A DNA stretch of 64,000 nt from Chitinophaga flava (GCF_003308995.1 NZ_QFFJ01000001.1:3348001-3412000), one strand, 5' to 3'; positions 8,780-17,913 are shown, counted from the stretch's first letter. The notes: a model not told the origin generated them from the letters alone. Made by a program: numbers and translations.

Positions 8780-9682
8780 ATGAAATTGTTTTGTTACAGC
8801 TTATGTCTGCTTTTCGCCGGGCCATTGCTGGCGCAGTCTACCGTCGATTCATCCCAGTTAATGAACGACGTACGCACCCTATCTGCCGATAAATATGAGG
8901 GCCGCAAAACTGGTACCCCTGGCAACCGCATGGCACAGTTTTATATCATTGACAGGTTCAAACAGATAGGGATCACCCCCTATCATAATACCTATGAGTA
9001 TCCATTCTATTTCCAACTGGGGCCTAAGAGAATAATGGGTACAAACCTCTTCGGTTATATCCAGGGACAAACTGACAATGTCATCGTTATCTCCGCCCAC
9101 TACGACCATCTCGGTATAGGGAGGCCCAATGCCGCACAAGACAGTATCTATAACGGCGCAGATGACAACGCTTCCGGCGTTGGTACTATACTGGCCCTGG
9201 CCGCCTATTTTAAAAAGAATCCGCCCAAACACACACTGCTGTTTGTTGCTTTCGACGCGGAAGAACAAGGACTCCAGGGCGCCAAAGCCTTTGTGCAGCA
9301 ACCTCCGGTGCCGTTGAATAAAATCATCCTCGACATCAACATGGATATGGTGGCGCACAACGACAAAAACGAATTGTACGTCTGTGGCACCAATCCTTAT
9401 CCCCAGCTGAAAAAATACATCGATGCCGTGGCGGCGTATAGCACGGTCAAACTGCTGGCAGGCCATGATACTCCCGGCTCTGGTGGGGATAACTGGACCA
9501 ACCAGAGTGACCAGGGCCCTTTTAATGATCAAAAGATACCATTCCTCTACTTCGGAGTGGAAGATCATCCGGATTATCACCAGCTAACGGATGAGTATAC
9601 ACGTATTAATCATCATTTCTATTATCAGGCGGTGAAAACCATACTCCAGGTGACAAAAGATATAGATACCGGAATGAATTGA
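8780..9682 (+). CDS. Secreted M28-family metallopeptidase
   Basis: 300-residue zinc peptidase with signal peptide MKLFCYSLCLLFAGPLLAQS. The two-zinc site is complete: ISAHYDHLGIG (H107), GADDNASG, FDAEEQG (catalytic and metal Glu), DINMDM and the late histidine in EDHPDYHQ. M28 enzymes are aminopeptidases or related hydrolases; here export to the periplasm is predicted. It lies 44 bp after feoB with no terminator between, so read-through is possible, but I see no functional link to iron uptake. Confidence 0.9.
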   Translation: MKLFCYSLCLLFAGPLLAQSTVDSSQLMNDVRTLSADKYEGRKTGTPGNRMAQFYIIDRFKQIGITPYHNTYEYPFYFQLGPKRIMGTNLFGYIQGQTDNVIVISAHYDHLGIGRPNAAQDSIYNGADDNASGVGTILALAAYFKKNPPKHTLLFVAFDAEEQGLQGAKAFVQQPPVPLNKIILDINMDMVAHNDKNELYVCGTNPYPQLKKYIDAVAAYSTVKLLAGHDTPGSGGDNWTNQSDQGPFNDQKIPFLYFGVEDHPDYHQLTDEYTRINHHFYYQAVKTILQVTKDIDTGMN

Positions 9683-9694
9683 TCTCCGGGAGAT

Positions 9695-9743
9695 ATAAAT
9701 ACGAAGCCCGCAAAGTTTTACACTTTGCGGGCTTCGTATTTAT
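9695..9743. terminator. Bidirectional terminator between M28 and S41 peptidase genes
   Basis: Perfect 22-bp inverted repeat (9695-9716 with 9722-9743) and a 5-nt loop, with A/T-rich ends on both sides so it can serve both convergent genes. Confidence 0.9.
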
Positions 9744-9749
9744 AATATG

Positions 9750-11168
9750 CTAGTTTCTGTTTGTCTGTATCATGCCCTGGAAGCGGTCTATACCTTGATG
9801 TATAACAGCCTTCCGGGTGGTGGTAACGTTGGCAACCCTGCCCAGCTGGCTAACCGGGATGCCCATATCGGTAAGGGCTGTACGAAGCATCGGATCATTA
9901 AAGCTGCCCCAGTTGTTGGTATAATCATCTGTTACGGTGATATTCGGAGCAATACCATCGAAATAACTGCCTTCACCGTTAGCATTAAATGTCTGGAAAC
10001 AAACGGCATACATATCATACTGCCCGAAGGGGATGTTGATAAAACCTACTGGTTTGCCGTAAGTGGTGGTACCAATCAGGCGCGGCTGCATCGTCGGCTT
10101 CAGCACATTGTACAACAGCTCGCTGGCGGAAACGGTGCTATAGGTGACCAGGAAGCTCAGATTAGTGAGTGCAAGGGAACCTTGTTTCTTAAATGAAGTC
10201 GTTTTATAGGTAGTAGATTCCTGCCGGAAGATGTCGTACCAATACCTTGTAGGGTAGTAGGGAAGCGCTTTCATGTTCCGGAAGATATAGCTGTATTGAT
10301 TGGTGTTGACATTGTTGTTGAAGGACTGTGTATACATCACCGTGTTATTGGCGTTGGCTGGTGCCAGATTGTTGGCGAGATACTCAGCTGTTTCCAGCAG
10401 TCCGCCGCCGTTGTAGCGGAGGTCCATGATCATGCGGGTTACGCCGGCCTGTGAAAAGGCGTTGAACAGGGAATCGAACTTTGGTTTTACATCGTTGAGT
10501 GCAACGAAGTTGTTAAAAACAATATAGCCGACTTTTGTCCCATTGAAGTTGAAGGTGTTGGCGTACAGGATGGGATTCAGCGAATAGTTGGCAGGAGCGA
10601 GCGTAAGGTTTTGGGTGTTGTTGCCAGGCTTGAGAAAAGTATAAGCGGAATTGGTAGAGAAGGCAATATTGAGCAGGTTATCGGTGGCCTGTCCTACCTG
10701 AAAACTGGAGATACCATTTACGCTGGTAAGCTGCCACCCGCGCTTGATTCCGGCTTTGTCTGCCGGTGAACCAGGATACACATATATAACAAACAGTGTG
10801 GAATCAGTCTGATAGCCTACTTCAAAGCCTACGTTACCAACCTGGCCTTCCTGAAGGGCCCGCGAAGTGGTGCCATCATCCAGAAAGCTGTATTTATCCA
10901 GTGCTTTTCCGGAGGTATTGTTTTTCTTTATTTTGGTGAGGGCGCTGAACATATCCTGAGGTTTCGCATAACTTTCTGGTTTGAAAGTAGCGGAATCGGG
11001 GATCACATCCGTCCACAGGTAGATGTCTTTAAAGGCGGCGAAAATACTATCGTTGATATTGGGCCAGACCCGCTGAGTATCAGTGCGGTCATTTTTTTTG
11101 CAGGAGGATAGGATCGCGGCAAATAAAAAGCAGGTGATCAGCCACCTGAACGGTTGATTTGGTTGCAT
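9750..11168 (-). CDS. S41-family C-terminal processing peptidase lipoprotein
   Basis: 472-residue serine protease with lipoprotein leader (FLFAAILSSCKK, lipidated cysteine at about residue 23). A PDZ-like region around 130-185 (YVYPGSPADKAGIKRGWQLTSVNG) precedes the tail-specific protease domain. The catalytic serine is in TYSTVSASELL and the lysine in TTTYGKPVGF, the Ser-Lys pair of S41 enzymes; MDLRYNGGG is the oxyanion-region motif. It should act in the periplasm on the C-termini of exported proteins. Many Bacteroidota carry several paralogues, so the target is unknown. Confidence 0.92.
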   Translation of the reverse strand: MQPNQPFRWLITCFLFAAILSSCKKNDRTDTQRVWPNINDSIFAAFKDIYLWTDVIPDSATFKPESYAKPQDMFSALTKIKKNNTSGKALDKYSFLDDGTTSRALQEGQVGNVGFEVGYQTDSTLFVIYVYPGSPADKAGIKRGWQLTSVNGISSFQVGQATDNLLNIAFSTNSAYTFLKPGNNTQNLTLAPANYSLNPILYANTFNFNGTKVGYIVFNNFVALNDVKPKFDSLFNAFSQAGVTRMIMDLRYNGGGLLETAEYLANNLAPANANNTVMYTQSFNNNVNTNQYSYIFRNMKALPYYPTRYWYDIFRQESTTYKTTSFKKQGSLALTNLSFLVTYSTVSASELLYNVLKPTMQPRLIGTTTYGKPVGFINIPFGQYDMYAVCFQTFNANGEGSYFDGIAPNITVTDDYTNNWGSFNDPMLRTALTDMGIPVSQLGRVANVTTTRKAVIHQGIDRFQGMIQTNRN

Positions 11169-11217
11169 ATGACAAATTTAGCATAACTGCATAGAATAAA
11201 CGAGTATCAACCTTGAA

Positions 11218-11880
11218 CTATTGCGGACCAGCGTTACCAAAGAGGTCAAACCCGAGTTCTTCCGGCATTACACCTTTGTTTTTGAGGCCCAGGACAATTT
11301 TGTCTCGCCAGTGGACTTGCGCGGCCATATCAGTACCATGGTGAGTTTCGCGGTCAAAGGCGTACTGCATGCGGTTCATTTCCTGGAAAGATTGAAGATA
11401 CTGATATTGTATAACGCTATCATAGTCGTCCCGGTTCAATGCTGTTTGACGGAGTTTTTGTTTGAATCTTTCCACCACCAGACGGGTGATGTCAAAATGC
11501 AGCTGTTCATGCATCAGCGCATAGTTTTCCCTGGCATCATCTCTTACCCAGGAAGCGCTTTTTATAAAAAATACCTGCATGATGAGCTTGATCCTCAGGG
11601 TATCGTGAACGAGGTTGCTGCTGCCTTCATAGGAAAAGCTGGTGTATGATACCGCGGCGCTGGCACCGGCAGGGGATGGTTTGCCCAGGAAATCATCCCA
11701 GCGGAGTTTACGTGCAGGGGAATAAAAAAGAGTATCTGTTGTTTTTTTATCGGTTTCTTCCCGGTCTTCAATCGTCAGCTGGATGGCTGTTATTTTAGTG
11801 GGAGGAGCGGGAAGGGTGCGCACTTTCATCTGCCCGAAGGGCAGAAAAAACATACATAATATATGTAAAAAAGATGGCAT
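11218..11880 (-). CDS. DUF922-type putative zinc protease
   Basis: 220 residues with a hydrophobic N-terminal segment (FLHILCMFFLPFGQ) suggesting export. The key motif is MHEQLHFDITRLVVERF, an HExxHxD arrangement typical of DUF922 proteins, which are thought to be zinc proteases. A conserved aromatic segment, LRWDDFLGKPSPAGASAAV, precedes it. The gene lies 49 bp upstream of the S41 peptidase on the same strand, so both may be co-transcribed. Proteolytic activity is family-based inference. Confidence 0.72.
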   Translation of the reverse strand: MPSFLHILCMFFLPFGQMKVRTLPAPPTKITAIQLTIEDREETDKKTTDTLFYSPARKLRWDDFLGKPSPAGASAAVSYTSFSYEGSSNLVHDTLRIKLIMQVFFIKSASWVRDDARENYALMHEQLHFDITRLVVERFKQKLRQTALNRDDYDSVIQYQYLQSFQEMNRMQYAFDRETHHGTDMAAQVHWRDKIVLGLKNKGVMPEELGFDLFGNAGPQ

Positions 11881-12043
11881 ACTTTAACTACAACGAGACT
11901 AAAATTAGGAAAATGACTGGCTGCCTGTTGCACAGACGGAAAATTTGTAAATACTATAACATTTGGCCTGTGTTTTAACAATCATTTTTCTGCCGGAAAC
12001 GGGCTTTTTTCCGTAATTTACTTCCAACCAAAACAATCGCACT

Positions 12044-13042
12044 ATGTACGGCGGCGGATATATTTTCGATGAACCAAACGGAAAACAGCTGCGGGAAGAA
12101 CAACAGCACGATGACCCGGAAAAGCTGGAAGCTTTTGAAGAAAGGATCAGCAGAGGTGAGAAGATAGAGCCCGGTGACTGGATGCCGGCTGAATATCGCA
12201 GACAGCTCATCCGTTTGATAGAACAACATGCTCATTCTGAAGTGATTGGCGCTCTGCCGGAAGGCACCTGGATCACCCGTGCGCCCGGATTCAAGCGCAA
12301 ACTGGCCCTCATTGCCAAAGTACAGGATGAGATCGGCCATGGGCAGCTGCTCTATAATGCAGCCGAAACGCTCGGCAAATCCAGGGAAGCCATGATCAAT
12401 GACCTGCTCAGCGGCAAATCCAAATATTCCAATGTATTTAACTATCCCGCCAAAACATGGGCGGATGTTACAGTAATCGGTTTTCTTATCGATGCTGCAG
12501 CGATCGTTAACCAGGTGGCTAATGCCAAAGGTTCCTACGGGCCCTATTGCCGGGCACTGGAACGCATCTGCTACGAAGAGAGTTTTCACCTCAAACAAGG
12601 GCACGACGCCTTTATAGAACTGGCTACTGGCACTCCGGCACAGAAAACAATGCTGCAGGACGCACTCAACCGCTGGTGGCAGCCCATCATGCATTTCTTC
12701 GGCCCTCCCGACAAAACCTCCCAGCATAGCGAAAAGCTGATGATGTGGAAAGTGAAAATGGCGAGCAATGACGAAATGCGCAACCAGTTCCTTGATACCT
12801 ATGTTCCTAAGATATTGGAACTGGGACTTACCCTGCCGGACCCACTGCTGCGCAAAAATCCGGACACCAGCCGCTGGGAATATACCGATCCCGACTGGGA
12901 TGAGTTCTTCCGGGTGATCAACGGTGGTGGCCCCTGCAATGAAGAACGCCTGCAGGTAAGGAAATGGGCGGAAGAACATGGCCGCTGGGTACGCAAGGCA
13001 TTAATGAACCCGTCAGAACGGCACGCACTGCCGGTTGCTTAA
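12044..13042 (+). CDS. paaA: Phenylacetyl-CoA epoxidase catalytic subunit PaaA
   Basis: 332-residue di-iron oxygenase subunit that converts phenylacetyl-CoA to the ring 1,2-epoxide. Ferritin-like helices carry the iron ligands in KVQDEIGHGQ and CYEESFHLKQG. The N-terminus MYGGGYIFDEPNG is typical. First gene of paaABCD; an 87-bp gap to paaB. Function needs PaaC as structural partner and normally PaaE as electron donor, which is not encoded here. Confidence 0.96.
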   Translation: MYGGGYIFDEPNGKQLREEQQHDDPEKLEAFEERISRGEKIEPGDWMPAEYRRQLIRLIEQHAHSEVIGALPEGTWITRAPGFKRKLALIAKVQDEIGHGQLLYNAAETLGKSREAMINDLLSGKSKYSNVFNYPAKTWADVTVIGFLIDAAAIVNQVANAKGSYGPYCRALERICYEESFHLKQGHDAFIELATGTPAQKTMLQDALNRWWQPIMHFFGPPDKTSQHSEKLMMWKVKMASNDEMRNQFLDTYVPKILELGLTLPDPLLRKNPDTSRWEYTDPDWDEFFRVINGGGPCNEERLQVRKWAEEHGRWVRKALMNPSERHALPVA

Positions 13043-13129
13043 ATTCGTATATACCTGCACGTTATATCCTGTTGGCATAATGTGCCGTCAGGAAGTTATT
13101 CCATTTAATAAAAACCAATCAGTAAATTC

Positions 13130-13498
13130 ATGTCTAACGAGTCTTTAGATCCGCGCGTAAACAGGCTGAAACTGGATGACGCCGGAACAGTGATCAGGGT
13201 GGAAGAAGGAGAGAACTGGAATGTATATGAAGTGTTTCATCAGGAAAAAAGAGGCGCCCATCACGAGCATGTAGGATGTGTACATGCGCCCGATCCGCAG
13301 CTGGCGCTGGTATTTGCCAAGGAACAGTTTGCCCGCCGAAAAAAATGTGTCAACCTCTGGGTAGTTAGAAGTGCCGATATTCTTGCTTTTGATGTGGAAG
13401 ATGAAGATATGTTTGCCAACAACCTGGAAAAAAATTATCGTGATGCCAGTGGTTTTAAAGTGATGGAAAAGATCAACAAATTCAAACAGTCCAAATGA
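13130..13498 (+). CDS. paaB: Phenylacetyl-CoA epoxidase subunit PaaB
   Basis: 122-residue small subunit. The segment YEVFHQEKRGAHHEHVGCVHAPD is characteristic of PaaB, which bridges PaaA-PaaC units in the epoxidase complex and is needed for activity. At 122 residues it is somewhat longer than the usual 95 or so, because of a charged C-terminal extension (DIDE-type region and FKVMEKINKFKQSK). Its stop overlaps the paaC start by 4 bp, indicating translational coupling. Confidence 0.93.
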   Translation: MSNESLDPRVNRLKLDDAGTVIRVEEGENWNVYEVFHQEKRGAHHEHVGCVHAPDPQLALVFAKEQFARRKKCVNLWVVRSADILAFDVEDEDMFANNLEKNYRDASGFKVMEKINKFKQSK

Positions 13499-14259
13499 TC
13501 AACAACGCAGCATTAACAGACCTTATAGTAAAGATGGCAGACGATGAACTGATACAAGGTCATCGTAATTCTGAATGGACCGGCCTGGGCCCCATGATGG
13601 AAGAAGACATCGCCTTCTCCTCCATGGCACAGGATAAGATTGGCCATGCCTGGGCATTATACCGCATCCTCCACGAAAATCTGGAAGGTGAAGATCCCGA
13701 TCGCTTCGCTTTTGTGCGCCCCGAAAGTGCATTTAAATGTTCCCACCTCGTGGAGATGCCTAATGGCGCATACGACTTCAGCCTGATAAGACATTTTTTA
13801 TTCGACCATGCAGAAACCGTACGTTATGAAAGCCTGCGGGACAGCAGCTTTGAGCCGTTTCAGCAACTCAGCAAAAAACTGAAGGGAGAACTGAAATATC
13901 ATACGCTGCACGCCAATGCTTTTATCATGCAGCTGAGCAGGGCCAATGAAGAAAGTTATGCACGGATGCAAACTGCACTCAACGAAACGATTGCGCTGGC
14001 AGCCGGTATCTTCGAGCCAGCGGCCGTTTATGAAGACTTACTCATAGATGAAAAAGTATATCCCGGTGAAAAAGAGCTGTACCATCGTTGGCTGGACCGC
14101 ATTTACCCGATCCTGGTAAAAGCGTCACTCAATCTGCCTGATATGGACAGTATCACACCTGAATTCGGCGGTAGAAAAGGTTTTCATACCACCCACCTGG
14201 GCCCGCTGCTGAAAGAAATGGGAGAAGTGTTTAATCTGGACACGGAGGCCAGTTGGTAA
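13495..14259 (+). CDS. paaC: Phenylacetyl-CoA epoxidase structural subunit PaaC
   Basis: 254-residue ferritin-like subunit that pairs with PaaA. It keeps the helical scaffold (DDELIQGHRNSEWTGLGPMMEEDIAFSSMAQDKIGHA) and the late motif HTTHLGPLLKEM. PaaC is structural rather than catalytic in characterised systems. The ATGA overlap with paaB and the 1-bp gap to paaD place it firmly in the operon. Confidence 0.95.
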   Translation: MINNAALTDLIVKMADDELIQGHRNSEWTGLGPMMEEDIAFSSMAQDKIGHAWALYRILHENLEGEDPDRFAFVRPESAFKCSHLVEMPNGAYDFSLIRHFLFDHAETVRYESLRDSSFEPFQQLSKKLKGELKYHTLHANAFIMQLSRANEESYARMQTALNETIALAAGIFEPAAVYEDLLIDEKVYPGEKELYHRWLDRIYPILVKASLNLPDMDSITPEFGGRKGFHTTHLGPLLKEMGEVFNLDTEASW

Positions 14260-14260
14260 T

Positions 14261-14761
14261 ATGATGATGTCACCAGTAATTTCTCAGGAAGATATATATC
14301 GCACACTGGAACAGGTGATGGACCCTGAAATACCCGTGCTGAGCGTGATAGACCTTGGTATGATCACAGACGTGGAGGTAACAGGCCCCAACAGTGCACA
14401 TATCAAGATGGTTCCTACGTTTGCAGCCTGTCCTGCGATCAGCTATATCAAAGACAATATACGGACGGTAGTGGAAAACGCTCTTGGGATAGCCGTTACC
14501 GTAGAAATAGACAAACAGGTGCACTGGGAAAGCAATCGCATGACCGCTGCTGCCAAAGAAAAGCTGAAGAACTTCGGCATAGCCCCACCACAGACTGTAG
14601 AAGGGGAGATGCAGCCGGAAATAATGCTTAACACACCCTGCCCGCATTGCGGTAGTGAGCATACCTATCTCCGTTCTCCTTTCGGCTCTACACTTTGTCG
14701 CGCTATCCATTATTGTAAGTCATGTGGCCAGGTGTTTGAACAATTCAAGCCACTGGAGTAA
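14261..14761 (+). CDS. paaD: PaaD, MIP18/DUF59-type maturation factor of the epoxidase
   Basis: 166 residues. The N-terminal DUF59/MIP18 domain (LEQVMDPEIPVLSVIDLGMI) is the fold used in iron-sulfur or metal-centre assembly. The C-terminus has a zinc-ribbon-like set CPHCGSEH and CKSCGQ. PaaD is required for activity of the phenylacetyl-CoA epoxidase in known systems, probably in maturing its metal cofactors. Three adjacent ATG codons (14261, 14264, 14267) make the exact start uncertain by two residues. Last paa gene here; nadD follows 92 bp later. Confidence 0.93.
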   Translation: MMMSPVISQEDIYRTLEQVMDPEIPVLSVIDLGMITDVEVTGPNSAHIKMVPTFAACPAISYIKDNIRTVVENALGIAVTVEIDKQVHWESNRMTAAAKEKLKNFGIAPPQTVEGEMQPEIMLNTPCPHCGSEHTYLRSPFGSTLCRAIHYCKSCGQVFEQFKPLE

Positions 14762-14853
14762 GCGCGCTTTACAGGTTACAGTAATGGCTCTCGCAGGAAA
14801 TGCCTATTTTTACACGTATTATTACTGGCCATTGGCAAATTATACGATGAAAC

Positions 14854-15423
14854 ATGAGAATAGGTTTGTATTTCGGGTCTTTTAATCCTATACACACAGG
14901 GCATTTGATCATTGCCAATTATGTAGCATACAATACTGACCTGGATAAAGTATGGTTTGTGGTTTCCCCGCAGAACCCACTGAAACCTTCCTCTGCTTTG
15001 CTGAATGAGCATGACCGTTTCCATCTGGTGGAACTGGCCATCAAAGATGAGCCAAGGCTGCGCGCCAGCAATATTGAGTTCTCCCTGCCACGGCCATCCT
15101 TTACGGTGGACACGCTGACTTATATGGGAGAAAAATTTCCGACGCAGGAATTTGCGATCATTATGGGCAGCGACAGCTTTCAGAATCTGCCGCGGTGGAA
15201 GAACTATACACAGATCGTCAACAATTACCCGATCTATGTATATCGTCGTCCGGGGCATGAGATTACAGAGACTTACGGTGCAAAGGTGGAAATACTGGAA
15301 GCACCCATGCTCGACATCTCCGCTACTGATATCCGCAAATGGATCAAGGAAGGGAAATCTGTCCGGTACATGGTGCCCGACAATGTGATCAACTATATTC
15401 AGGACAATAACTACTTCCGCTGA
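14854..15423 (+). CDS. nadD: Nicotinate-nucleotide adenylyltransferase
   Basis: 189-residue cytoplasmic enzyme joining ATP and nicotinate mononucleotide in NAD synthesis. The nucleotidyltransferase motif GSFNPIHTGHL is at the N-terminus and ISATDIR near the C-terminus; IMGSDSFQNLPRW is also family-typical. Length is normal. Its stop codon is separated by one base from the stop of the convergent AI-2E transporter gene, so there is no room for a terminator between them. Confidence 0.96.
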   Translation: MRIGLYFGSFNPIHTGHLIIANYVAYNTDLDKVWFVVSPQNPLKPSSALLNEHDRFHLVELAIKDEPRLRASNIEFSLPRPSFTVDTLTYMGEKFPTQEFAIIMGSDSFQNLPRWKNYTQIVNNYPIYVYRRPGHEITETYGAKVEILEAPMLDISATDIRKWIKEGKSVRYMVPDNVINYIQDNNYFR

Positions 15424-15424
15424 T

Positions 15425-16480
15425 TTACATAGCCTCGCGGTGAGGCTGCCCTCTTTTGTGACGGTCCCTTCTTTTTACCAGGTATTCGTTGGAGTATATT
15501 TCCAGCAGCAGGATAAACATGGAAATAAGCAGGGGACCGAATATCAGACCGATGAAGCCGAAGAGGCTCACGCCAATGATAGCGCCGAAAATGGTGATCA
15601 GCGGATGCACATTGGCAATCTTTTTGGCCAGCAGGAAACGGGCTATATTATCAGACGTACCCACCACACCAAAACCATATACCAACACAGCAATTCCCTG
15701 CCAGGTACTGCCTGCCACCAGCAAATACACGCCCATCGGTACATATACGGCGGCAGCCCCAATCACCGGCAGCATCGAGGTAAAGCAGGTGACCACAAAC
15801 CAGAATAGCGGTTGTGGAACACCAAAAACCAGATACCCGATCAAAGACACCACTCCCTGAACAACCGCTATCAGCGGTATACCCAGCGCATTGGCAAATA
15901 CCAGCGTATTAAATTCCTTCCCCAGTCTTTCCACATTTTCATCTTTCAATGGAATATATTCATATAGGTTCTCTTCCATCTTCCGTCCGTTGACCAGCAT
16001 AAAGTACAGGATAAAGTACATAATGGCGATCGCCGTGAGCGTATTGAACGTAGCACCCAGAAACCCCGGCAGGAAAGCAGTGAGCCCTTTCTGTATCCTT
16101 TGCAGTTGTTCGGTTGAAAGCAGGTCTATCCCGATTTCCTGATGCAGTTTTTCGTTGACCTCCCGCGCTTTGGTGATCAGCTCTGCAGAGTGGCTGGCAG
16201 CATAAGCCACCTTAGAGGAGAGCAGATTGACCAGCGCTCCTATCGGGAGCAGGATGATCAGGAAAGAGGCCGTCATCAGAAGAGCAGCGGCCAGGTTTTT
16301 TTTCCATTTACGCACTTCCACCAAACGGAACATCCACTTACGACAAATCACATAAAGGGTAATGGCGCCCAGGAATCCGGGGAATAACCCATACAGCTCC
16401 ATGAACAGGAGAATCGCCAGGAAAAGAATCAGTAAGAGAAAACCAATTTGTTTGAGTCGGTCGTTGTCCAGGTAGCTCAT
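15425..16480 (-). CDS. AI-2E (TerC/PerM-like) family transporter
   Basis: 351-residue inner-membrane protein with about eight hydrophobic segments. The start at 16480 (MSYLDNDRLKQIGFLLLILF) is chosen over an upstream in-frame ATG at 16555, whose 25 extra residues are not membrane-like. The late motif NVHPLITIFGAIIGVSLFGFIG with GPLLISMFILLLEIY is diagnostic of the AI-2E exporter family. Members include a quorum-signal exporter and Na+/H+ antiporters; the substrate here is not known. Confidence 0.9.
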   Translation of the reverse strand: MSYLDNDRLKQIGFLLLILFLAILLFMELYGLFPGFLGAITLYVICRKWMFRLVEVRKWKKNLAAALLMTASFLIILLPIGALVNLLSSKVAYAASHSAELITKAREVNEKLHQEIGIDLLSTEQLQRIQKGLTAFLPGFLGATFNTLTAIAIMYFILYFMLVNGRKMEENLYEYIPLKDENVERLGKEFNTLVFANALGIPLIAVVQGVVSLIGYLVFGVPQPLFWFVVTCFTSMLPVIGAAAVYVPMGVYLLVAGSTWQGIAVLVYGFGVVGTSDNIARFLLAKKIANVHPLITIFGAIIGVSLFGFIGLIFGPLLISMFILLLEIYSNEYLVKRRDRHKRGQPHREAM

Positions 16481-16691
16481 AGTACATAATATCGGATAAT
16501 TAATCGGTACGGGCAAAAAGCGAACCAGTACAGCTGGCTGGCGATGACTAAACAAAACAAGGTACTGCTTGTTCTTAAACCGGAATTTTAGGGGAAAGTT
16601 TTATACATTATTCATTTATGGAATGGTGTTTGTGAACCTTTATGTACAAAAAAATGAAAACTTTATTCTCTCATCTTAAAAAACCTATTTT

Positions 16692-16886
16692 ATGAGTAAG
16701 AGTTCCAAAGCTGTTGTTTCTTTCATCGTAGGTGCGGCCGTAGGCGTTGCCGTAGGGTATTTCCTCAATTCTGATAAAAAAGATGAGCTGGTGGAAAAGC
16801 TGAAAGGCCAGACCGACAGACTGAAAGCAAAATGGAGAAGTAGGAAAGACCAATTACAGGACGAGTTGGAAAATGAGTTAGCGTAA
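16692..16886 (+). CDS. YtxH-domain small membrane-anchored protein
   Basis: 64 residues: a glycine-rich single membrane segment (VVSFIVGAAVGVAVGYFLNS) followed by a charged, probably coiled-coil tail (KKDELVEKLKGQTDRLKAK). This is the YtxH layout, associated with general stress in Gram-positives but of unknown biochemical role. First of three closely spaced genes encoding small envelope proteins. Confidence 0.82.
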   Translation: MSKSSKAVVSFIVGAAVGVAVGYFLNSDKKDELVEKLKGQTDRLKAKWRSRKDQLQDELENELA

Positions 16887-16913
16887 TCCCTTTGGAAGAA
16901 TAAAAAACATTGC

Positions 16914-17378
16914 ATGGAAGATAATTTCGGCAACTATTTTAACCAAACGGGCAAGGTAGCCAAAGAGTATCTGGAAACCAGGCTGGACCTGCTTAAGCTC
17001 CAGGCAGCAGGAAAGCTATCGAAAGCACTGGGATTGTTTTTCTCCGTGACGATGGCTTTCCTGTTGTTTTTTTTCGTGATTGTATTTCTCGGAATGGTAG
17101 TAGGTTTCTGGATTGGTGAAATGACAGGTAGCTTTACCATTGGCTTTTCCTGTGCAGCGGGATTGTTTATACTCTTGTTTGTAGCGATCCTGTTGTTCCG
17201 TAAACAGCTGATACAGAAGCCCCTGACCAGGTTACTGCTGTCTGAATTGGTAGAAGAAATAGTGCATCGTGATGAACAGTCCGGTCATCTGCATAATCAG
17301 CCCGGATATGATCACAAAGATGATATGTATGGGCATGTGCCTAATGAAGAAGCTACTGAAAACACCTCAAGAGGATAA
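16914..17378 (+). CDS. Holin-X-like (DUF1469) inner-membrane protein
   Basis: 154 residues. An amphipathic N-terminal region (YLETRLDLLKLQAAGKLSKA) precedes two membrane spans (about 45-70 and 77-102), then a hydrophilic His-rich C-terminus. This matches the putative Actinobacterial Holin-X/phage holin superfamily III layout, which in non-phage contexts is a cell-envelope protein rather than a lysis factor. It lies 27 bp after the YtxH gene and 18 bp before the next gene, consistent with an operon. No phage genes are nearby. Confidence 0.78.
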   Translation: MEDNFGNYFNQTGKVAKEYLETRLDLLKLQAAGKLSKALGLFFSVTMAFLLFFFVIVFLGMVVGFWIGEMTGSFTIGFSCAAGLFILLFVAILLFRKQLIQKPLTRLLLSELVEEIVHRDEQSGHLHNQPGYDHKDDMYGHVPNEEATENTSRG

Positions 17379-17396
17379 CATGAAAAATGTTTACAC

Positions 17397-17750
17397 ATGC
17401 GGAAGGTAAAAGTCACCACGCAGGAAGACCTTGACCGGGAAATCGCCCGTTTACAGATGCGGACCAAAAAGCTGGAACAGGACCTGGGCCGGCGGGCAGA
17501 CTATTTCAAGCACAATTATAAAAAAATGGCGCTGAATGCAGTTATCCCCGGTAGCGGCAGACATAGCGGAGTATTGAATATTGCTGCCAACGTGGCCAAA
17601 GTAGCCTGGAGCAGTGGTAAGTTCAAAAATTTTGCTACTGGTGCCCTGATGACGGTATTGGAGTTTATCGGTGTACAGCTGGGTATGAACCTTTTCAATA
17701 AGGTGAGCAACCGCCACAAACGGAAAAGGGCGCAGAAGACAGCGGAGTAG
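17397..17750 (+). CDS. Hypothetical protein, third gene of the YtxH operon
   Basis: 117 residues, unrecognised. It begins with a predicted coiled coil (TQEDLDREIARLQMRTKKLEQDL), then a mildly hydrophobic middle (AVIPGSGRHSGVLNIAANVAKVAW and a second stretch around FATGALMTVLEFIGVQLGMNL) and a basic tail (SNRHKRKRAQKTAE). It likely associates with the membrane alongside the two preceding proteins. It is the last gene before a convergent radical SAM gene. Confidence 0.7.
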   Translation: MRKVKVTTQEDLDREIARLQMRTKKLEQDLGRRADYFKHNYKKMALNAVIPGSGRHSGVLNIAANVAKVAWSSGKFKNFATGALMTVLEFIGVQLGMNLFNKVSNRHKRKRAQKTAE

Positions 17751-17855
17751 TTGTACATACCAGCTGAAAAAACAGTGTAGGCGTACACATTATCCTTATA
17801 TCCGTTCTTCTTTCATCGGACCGCTTTTTCATATTGAACAGCGCAGCTGCCTATT

Positions 17856-17889
17856 AAATAAAAACCCGTTGGAAAATAAATCCAACGGG
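17856..17889 (-). terminator. Terminator of the radical SAM gene
   Basis: Stem CCCGTTGGA (17865-17873) with TCCAACGGG (17881-17889), 7-nt loop, followed on the minus strand by a T-rich run (plus-strand AAATAAAA at 17857-17864). Confidence 0.8.
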
Positions 17890-17913
17890 CAGTATAGTTT
17901 ATGATATCATCTG

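Noticed and set aside
16914..17378. Possible prophage signal from holin-like genes here and at 33757-34113
   Set aside because: Both belong to holin-named families that are common chromosomal envelope proteins; no integrase, capsid, tail or endolysin cassette is present.
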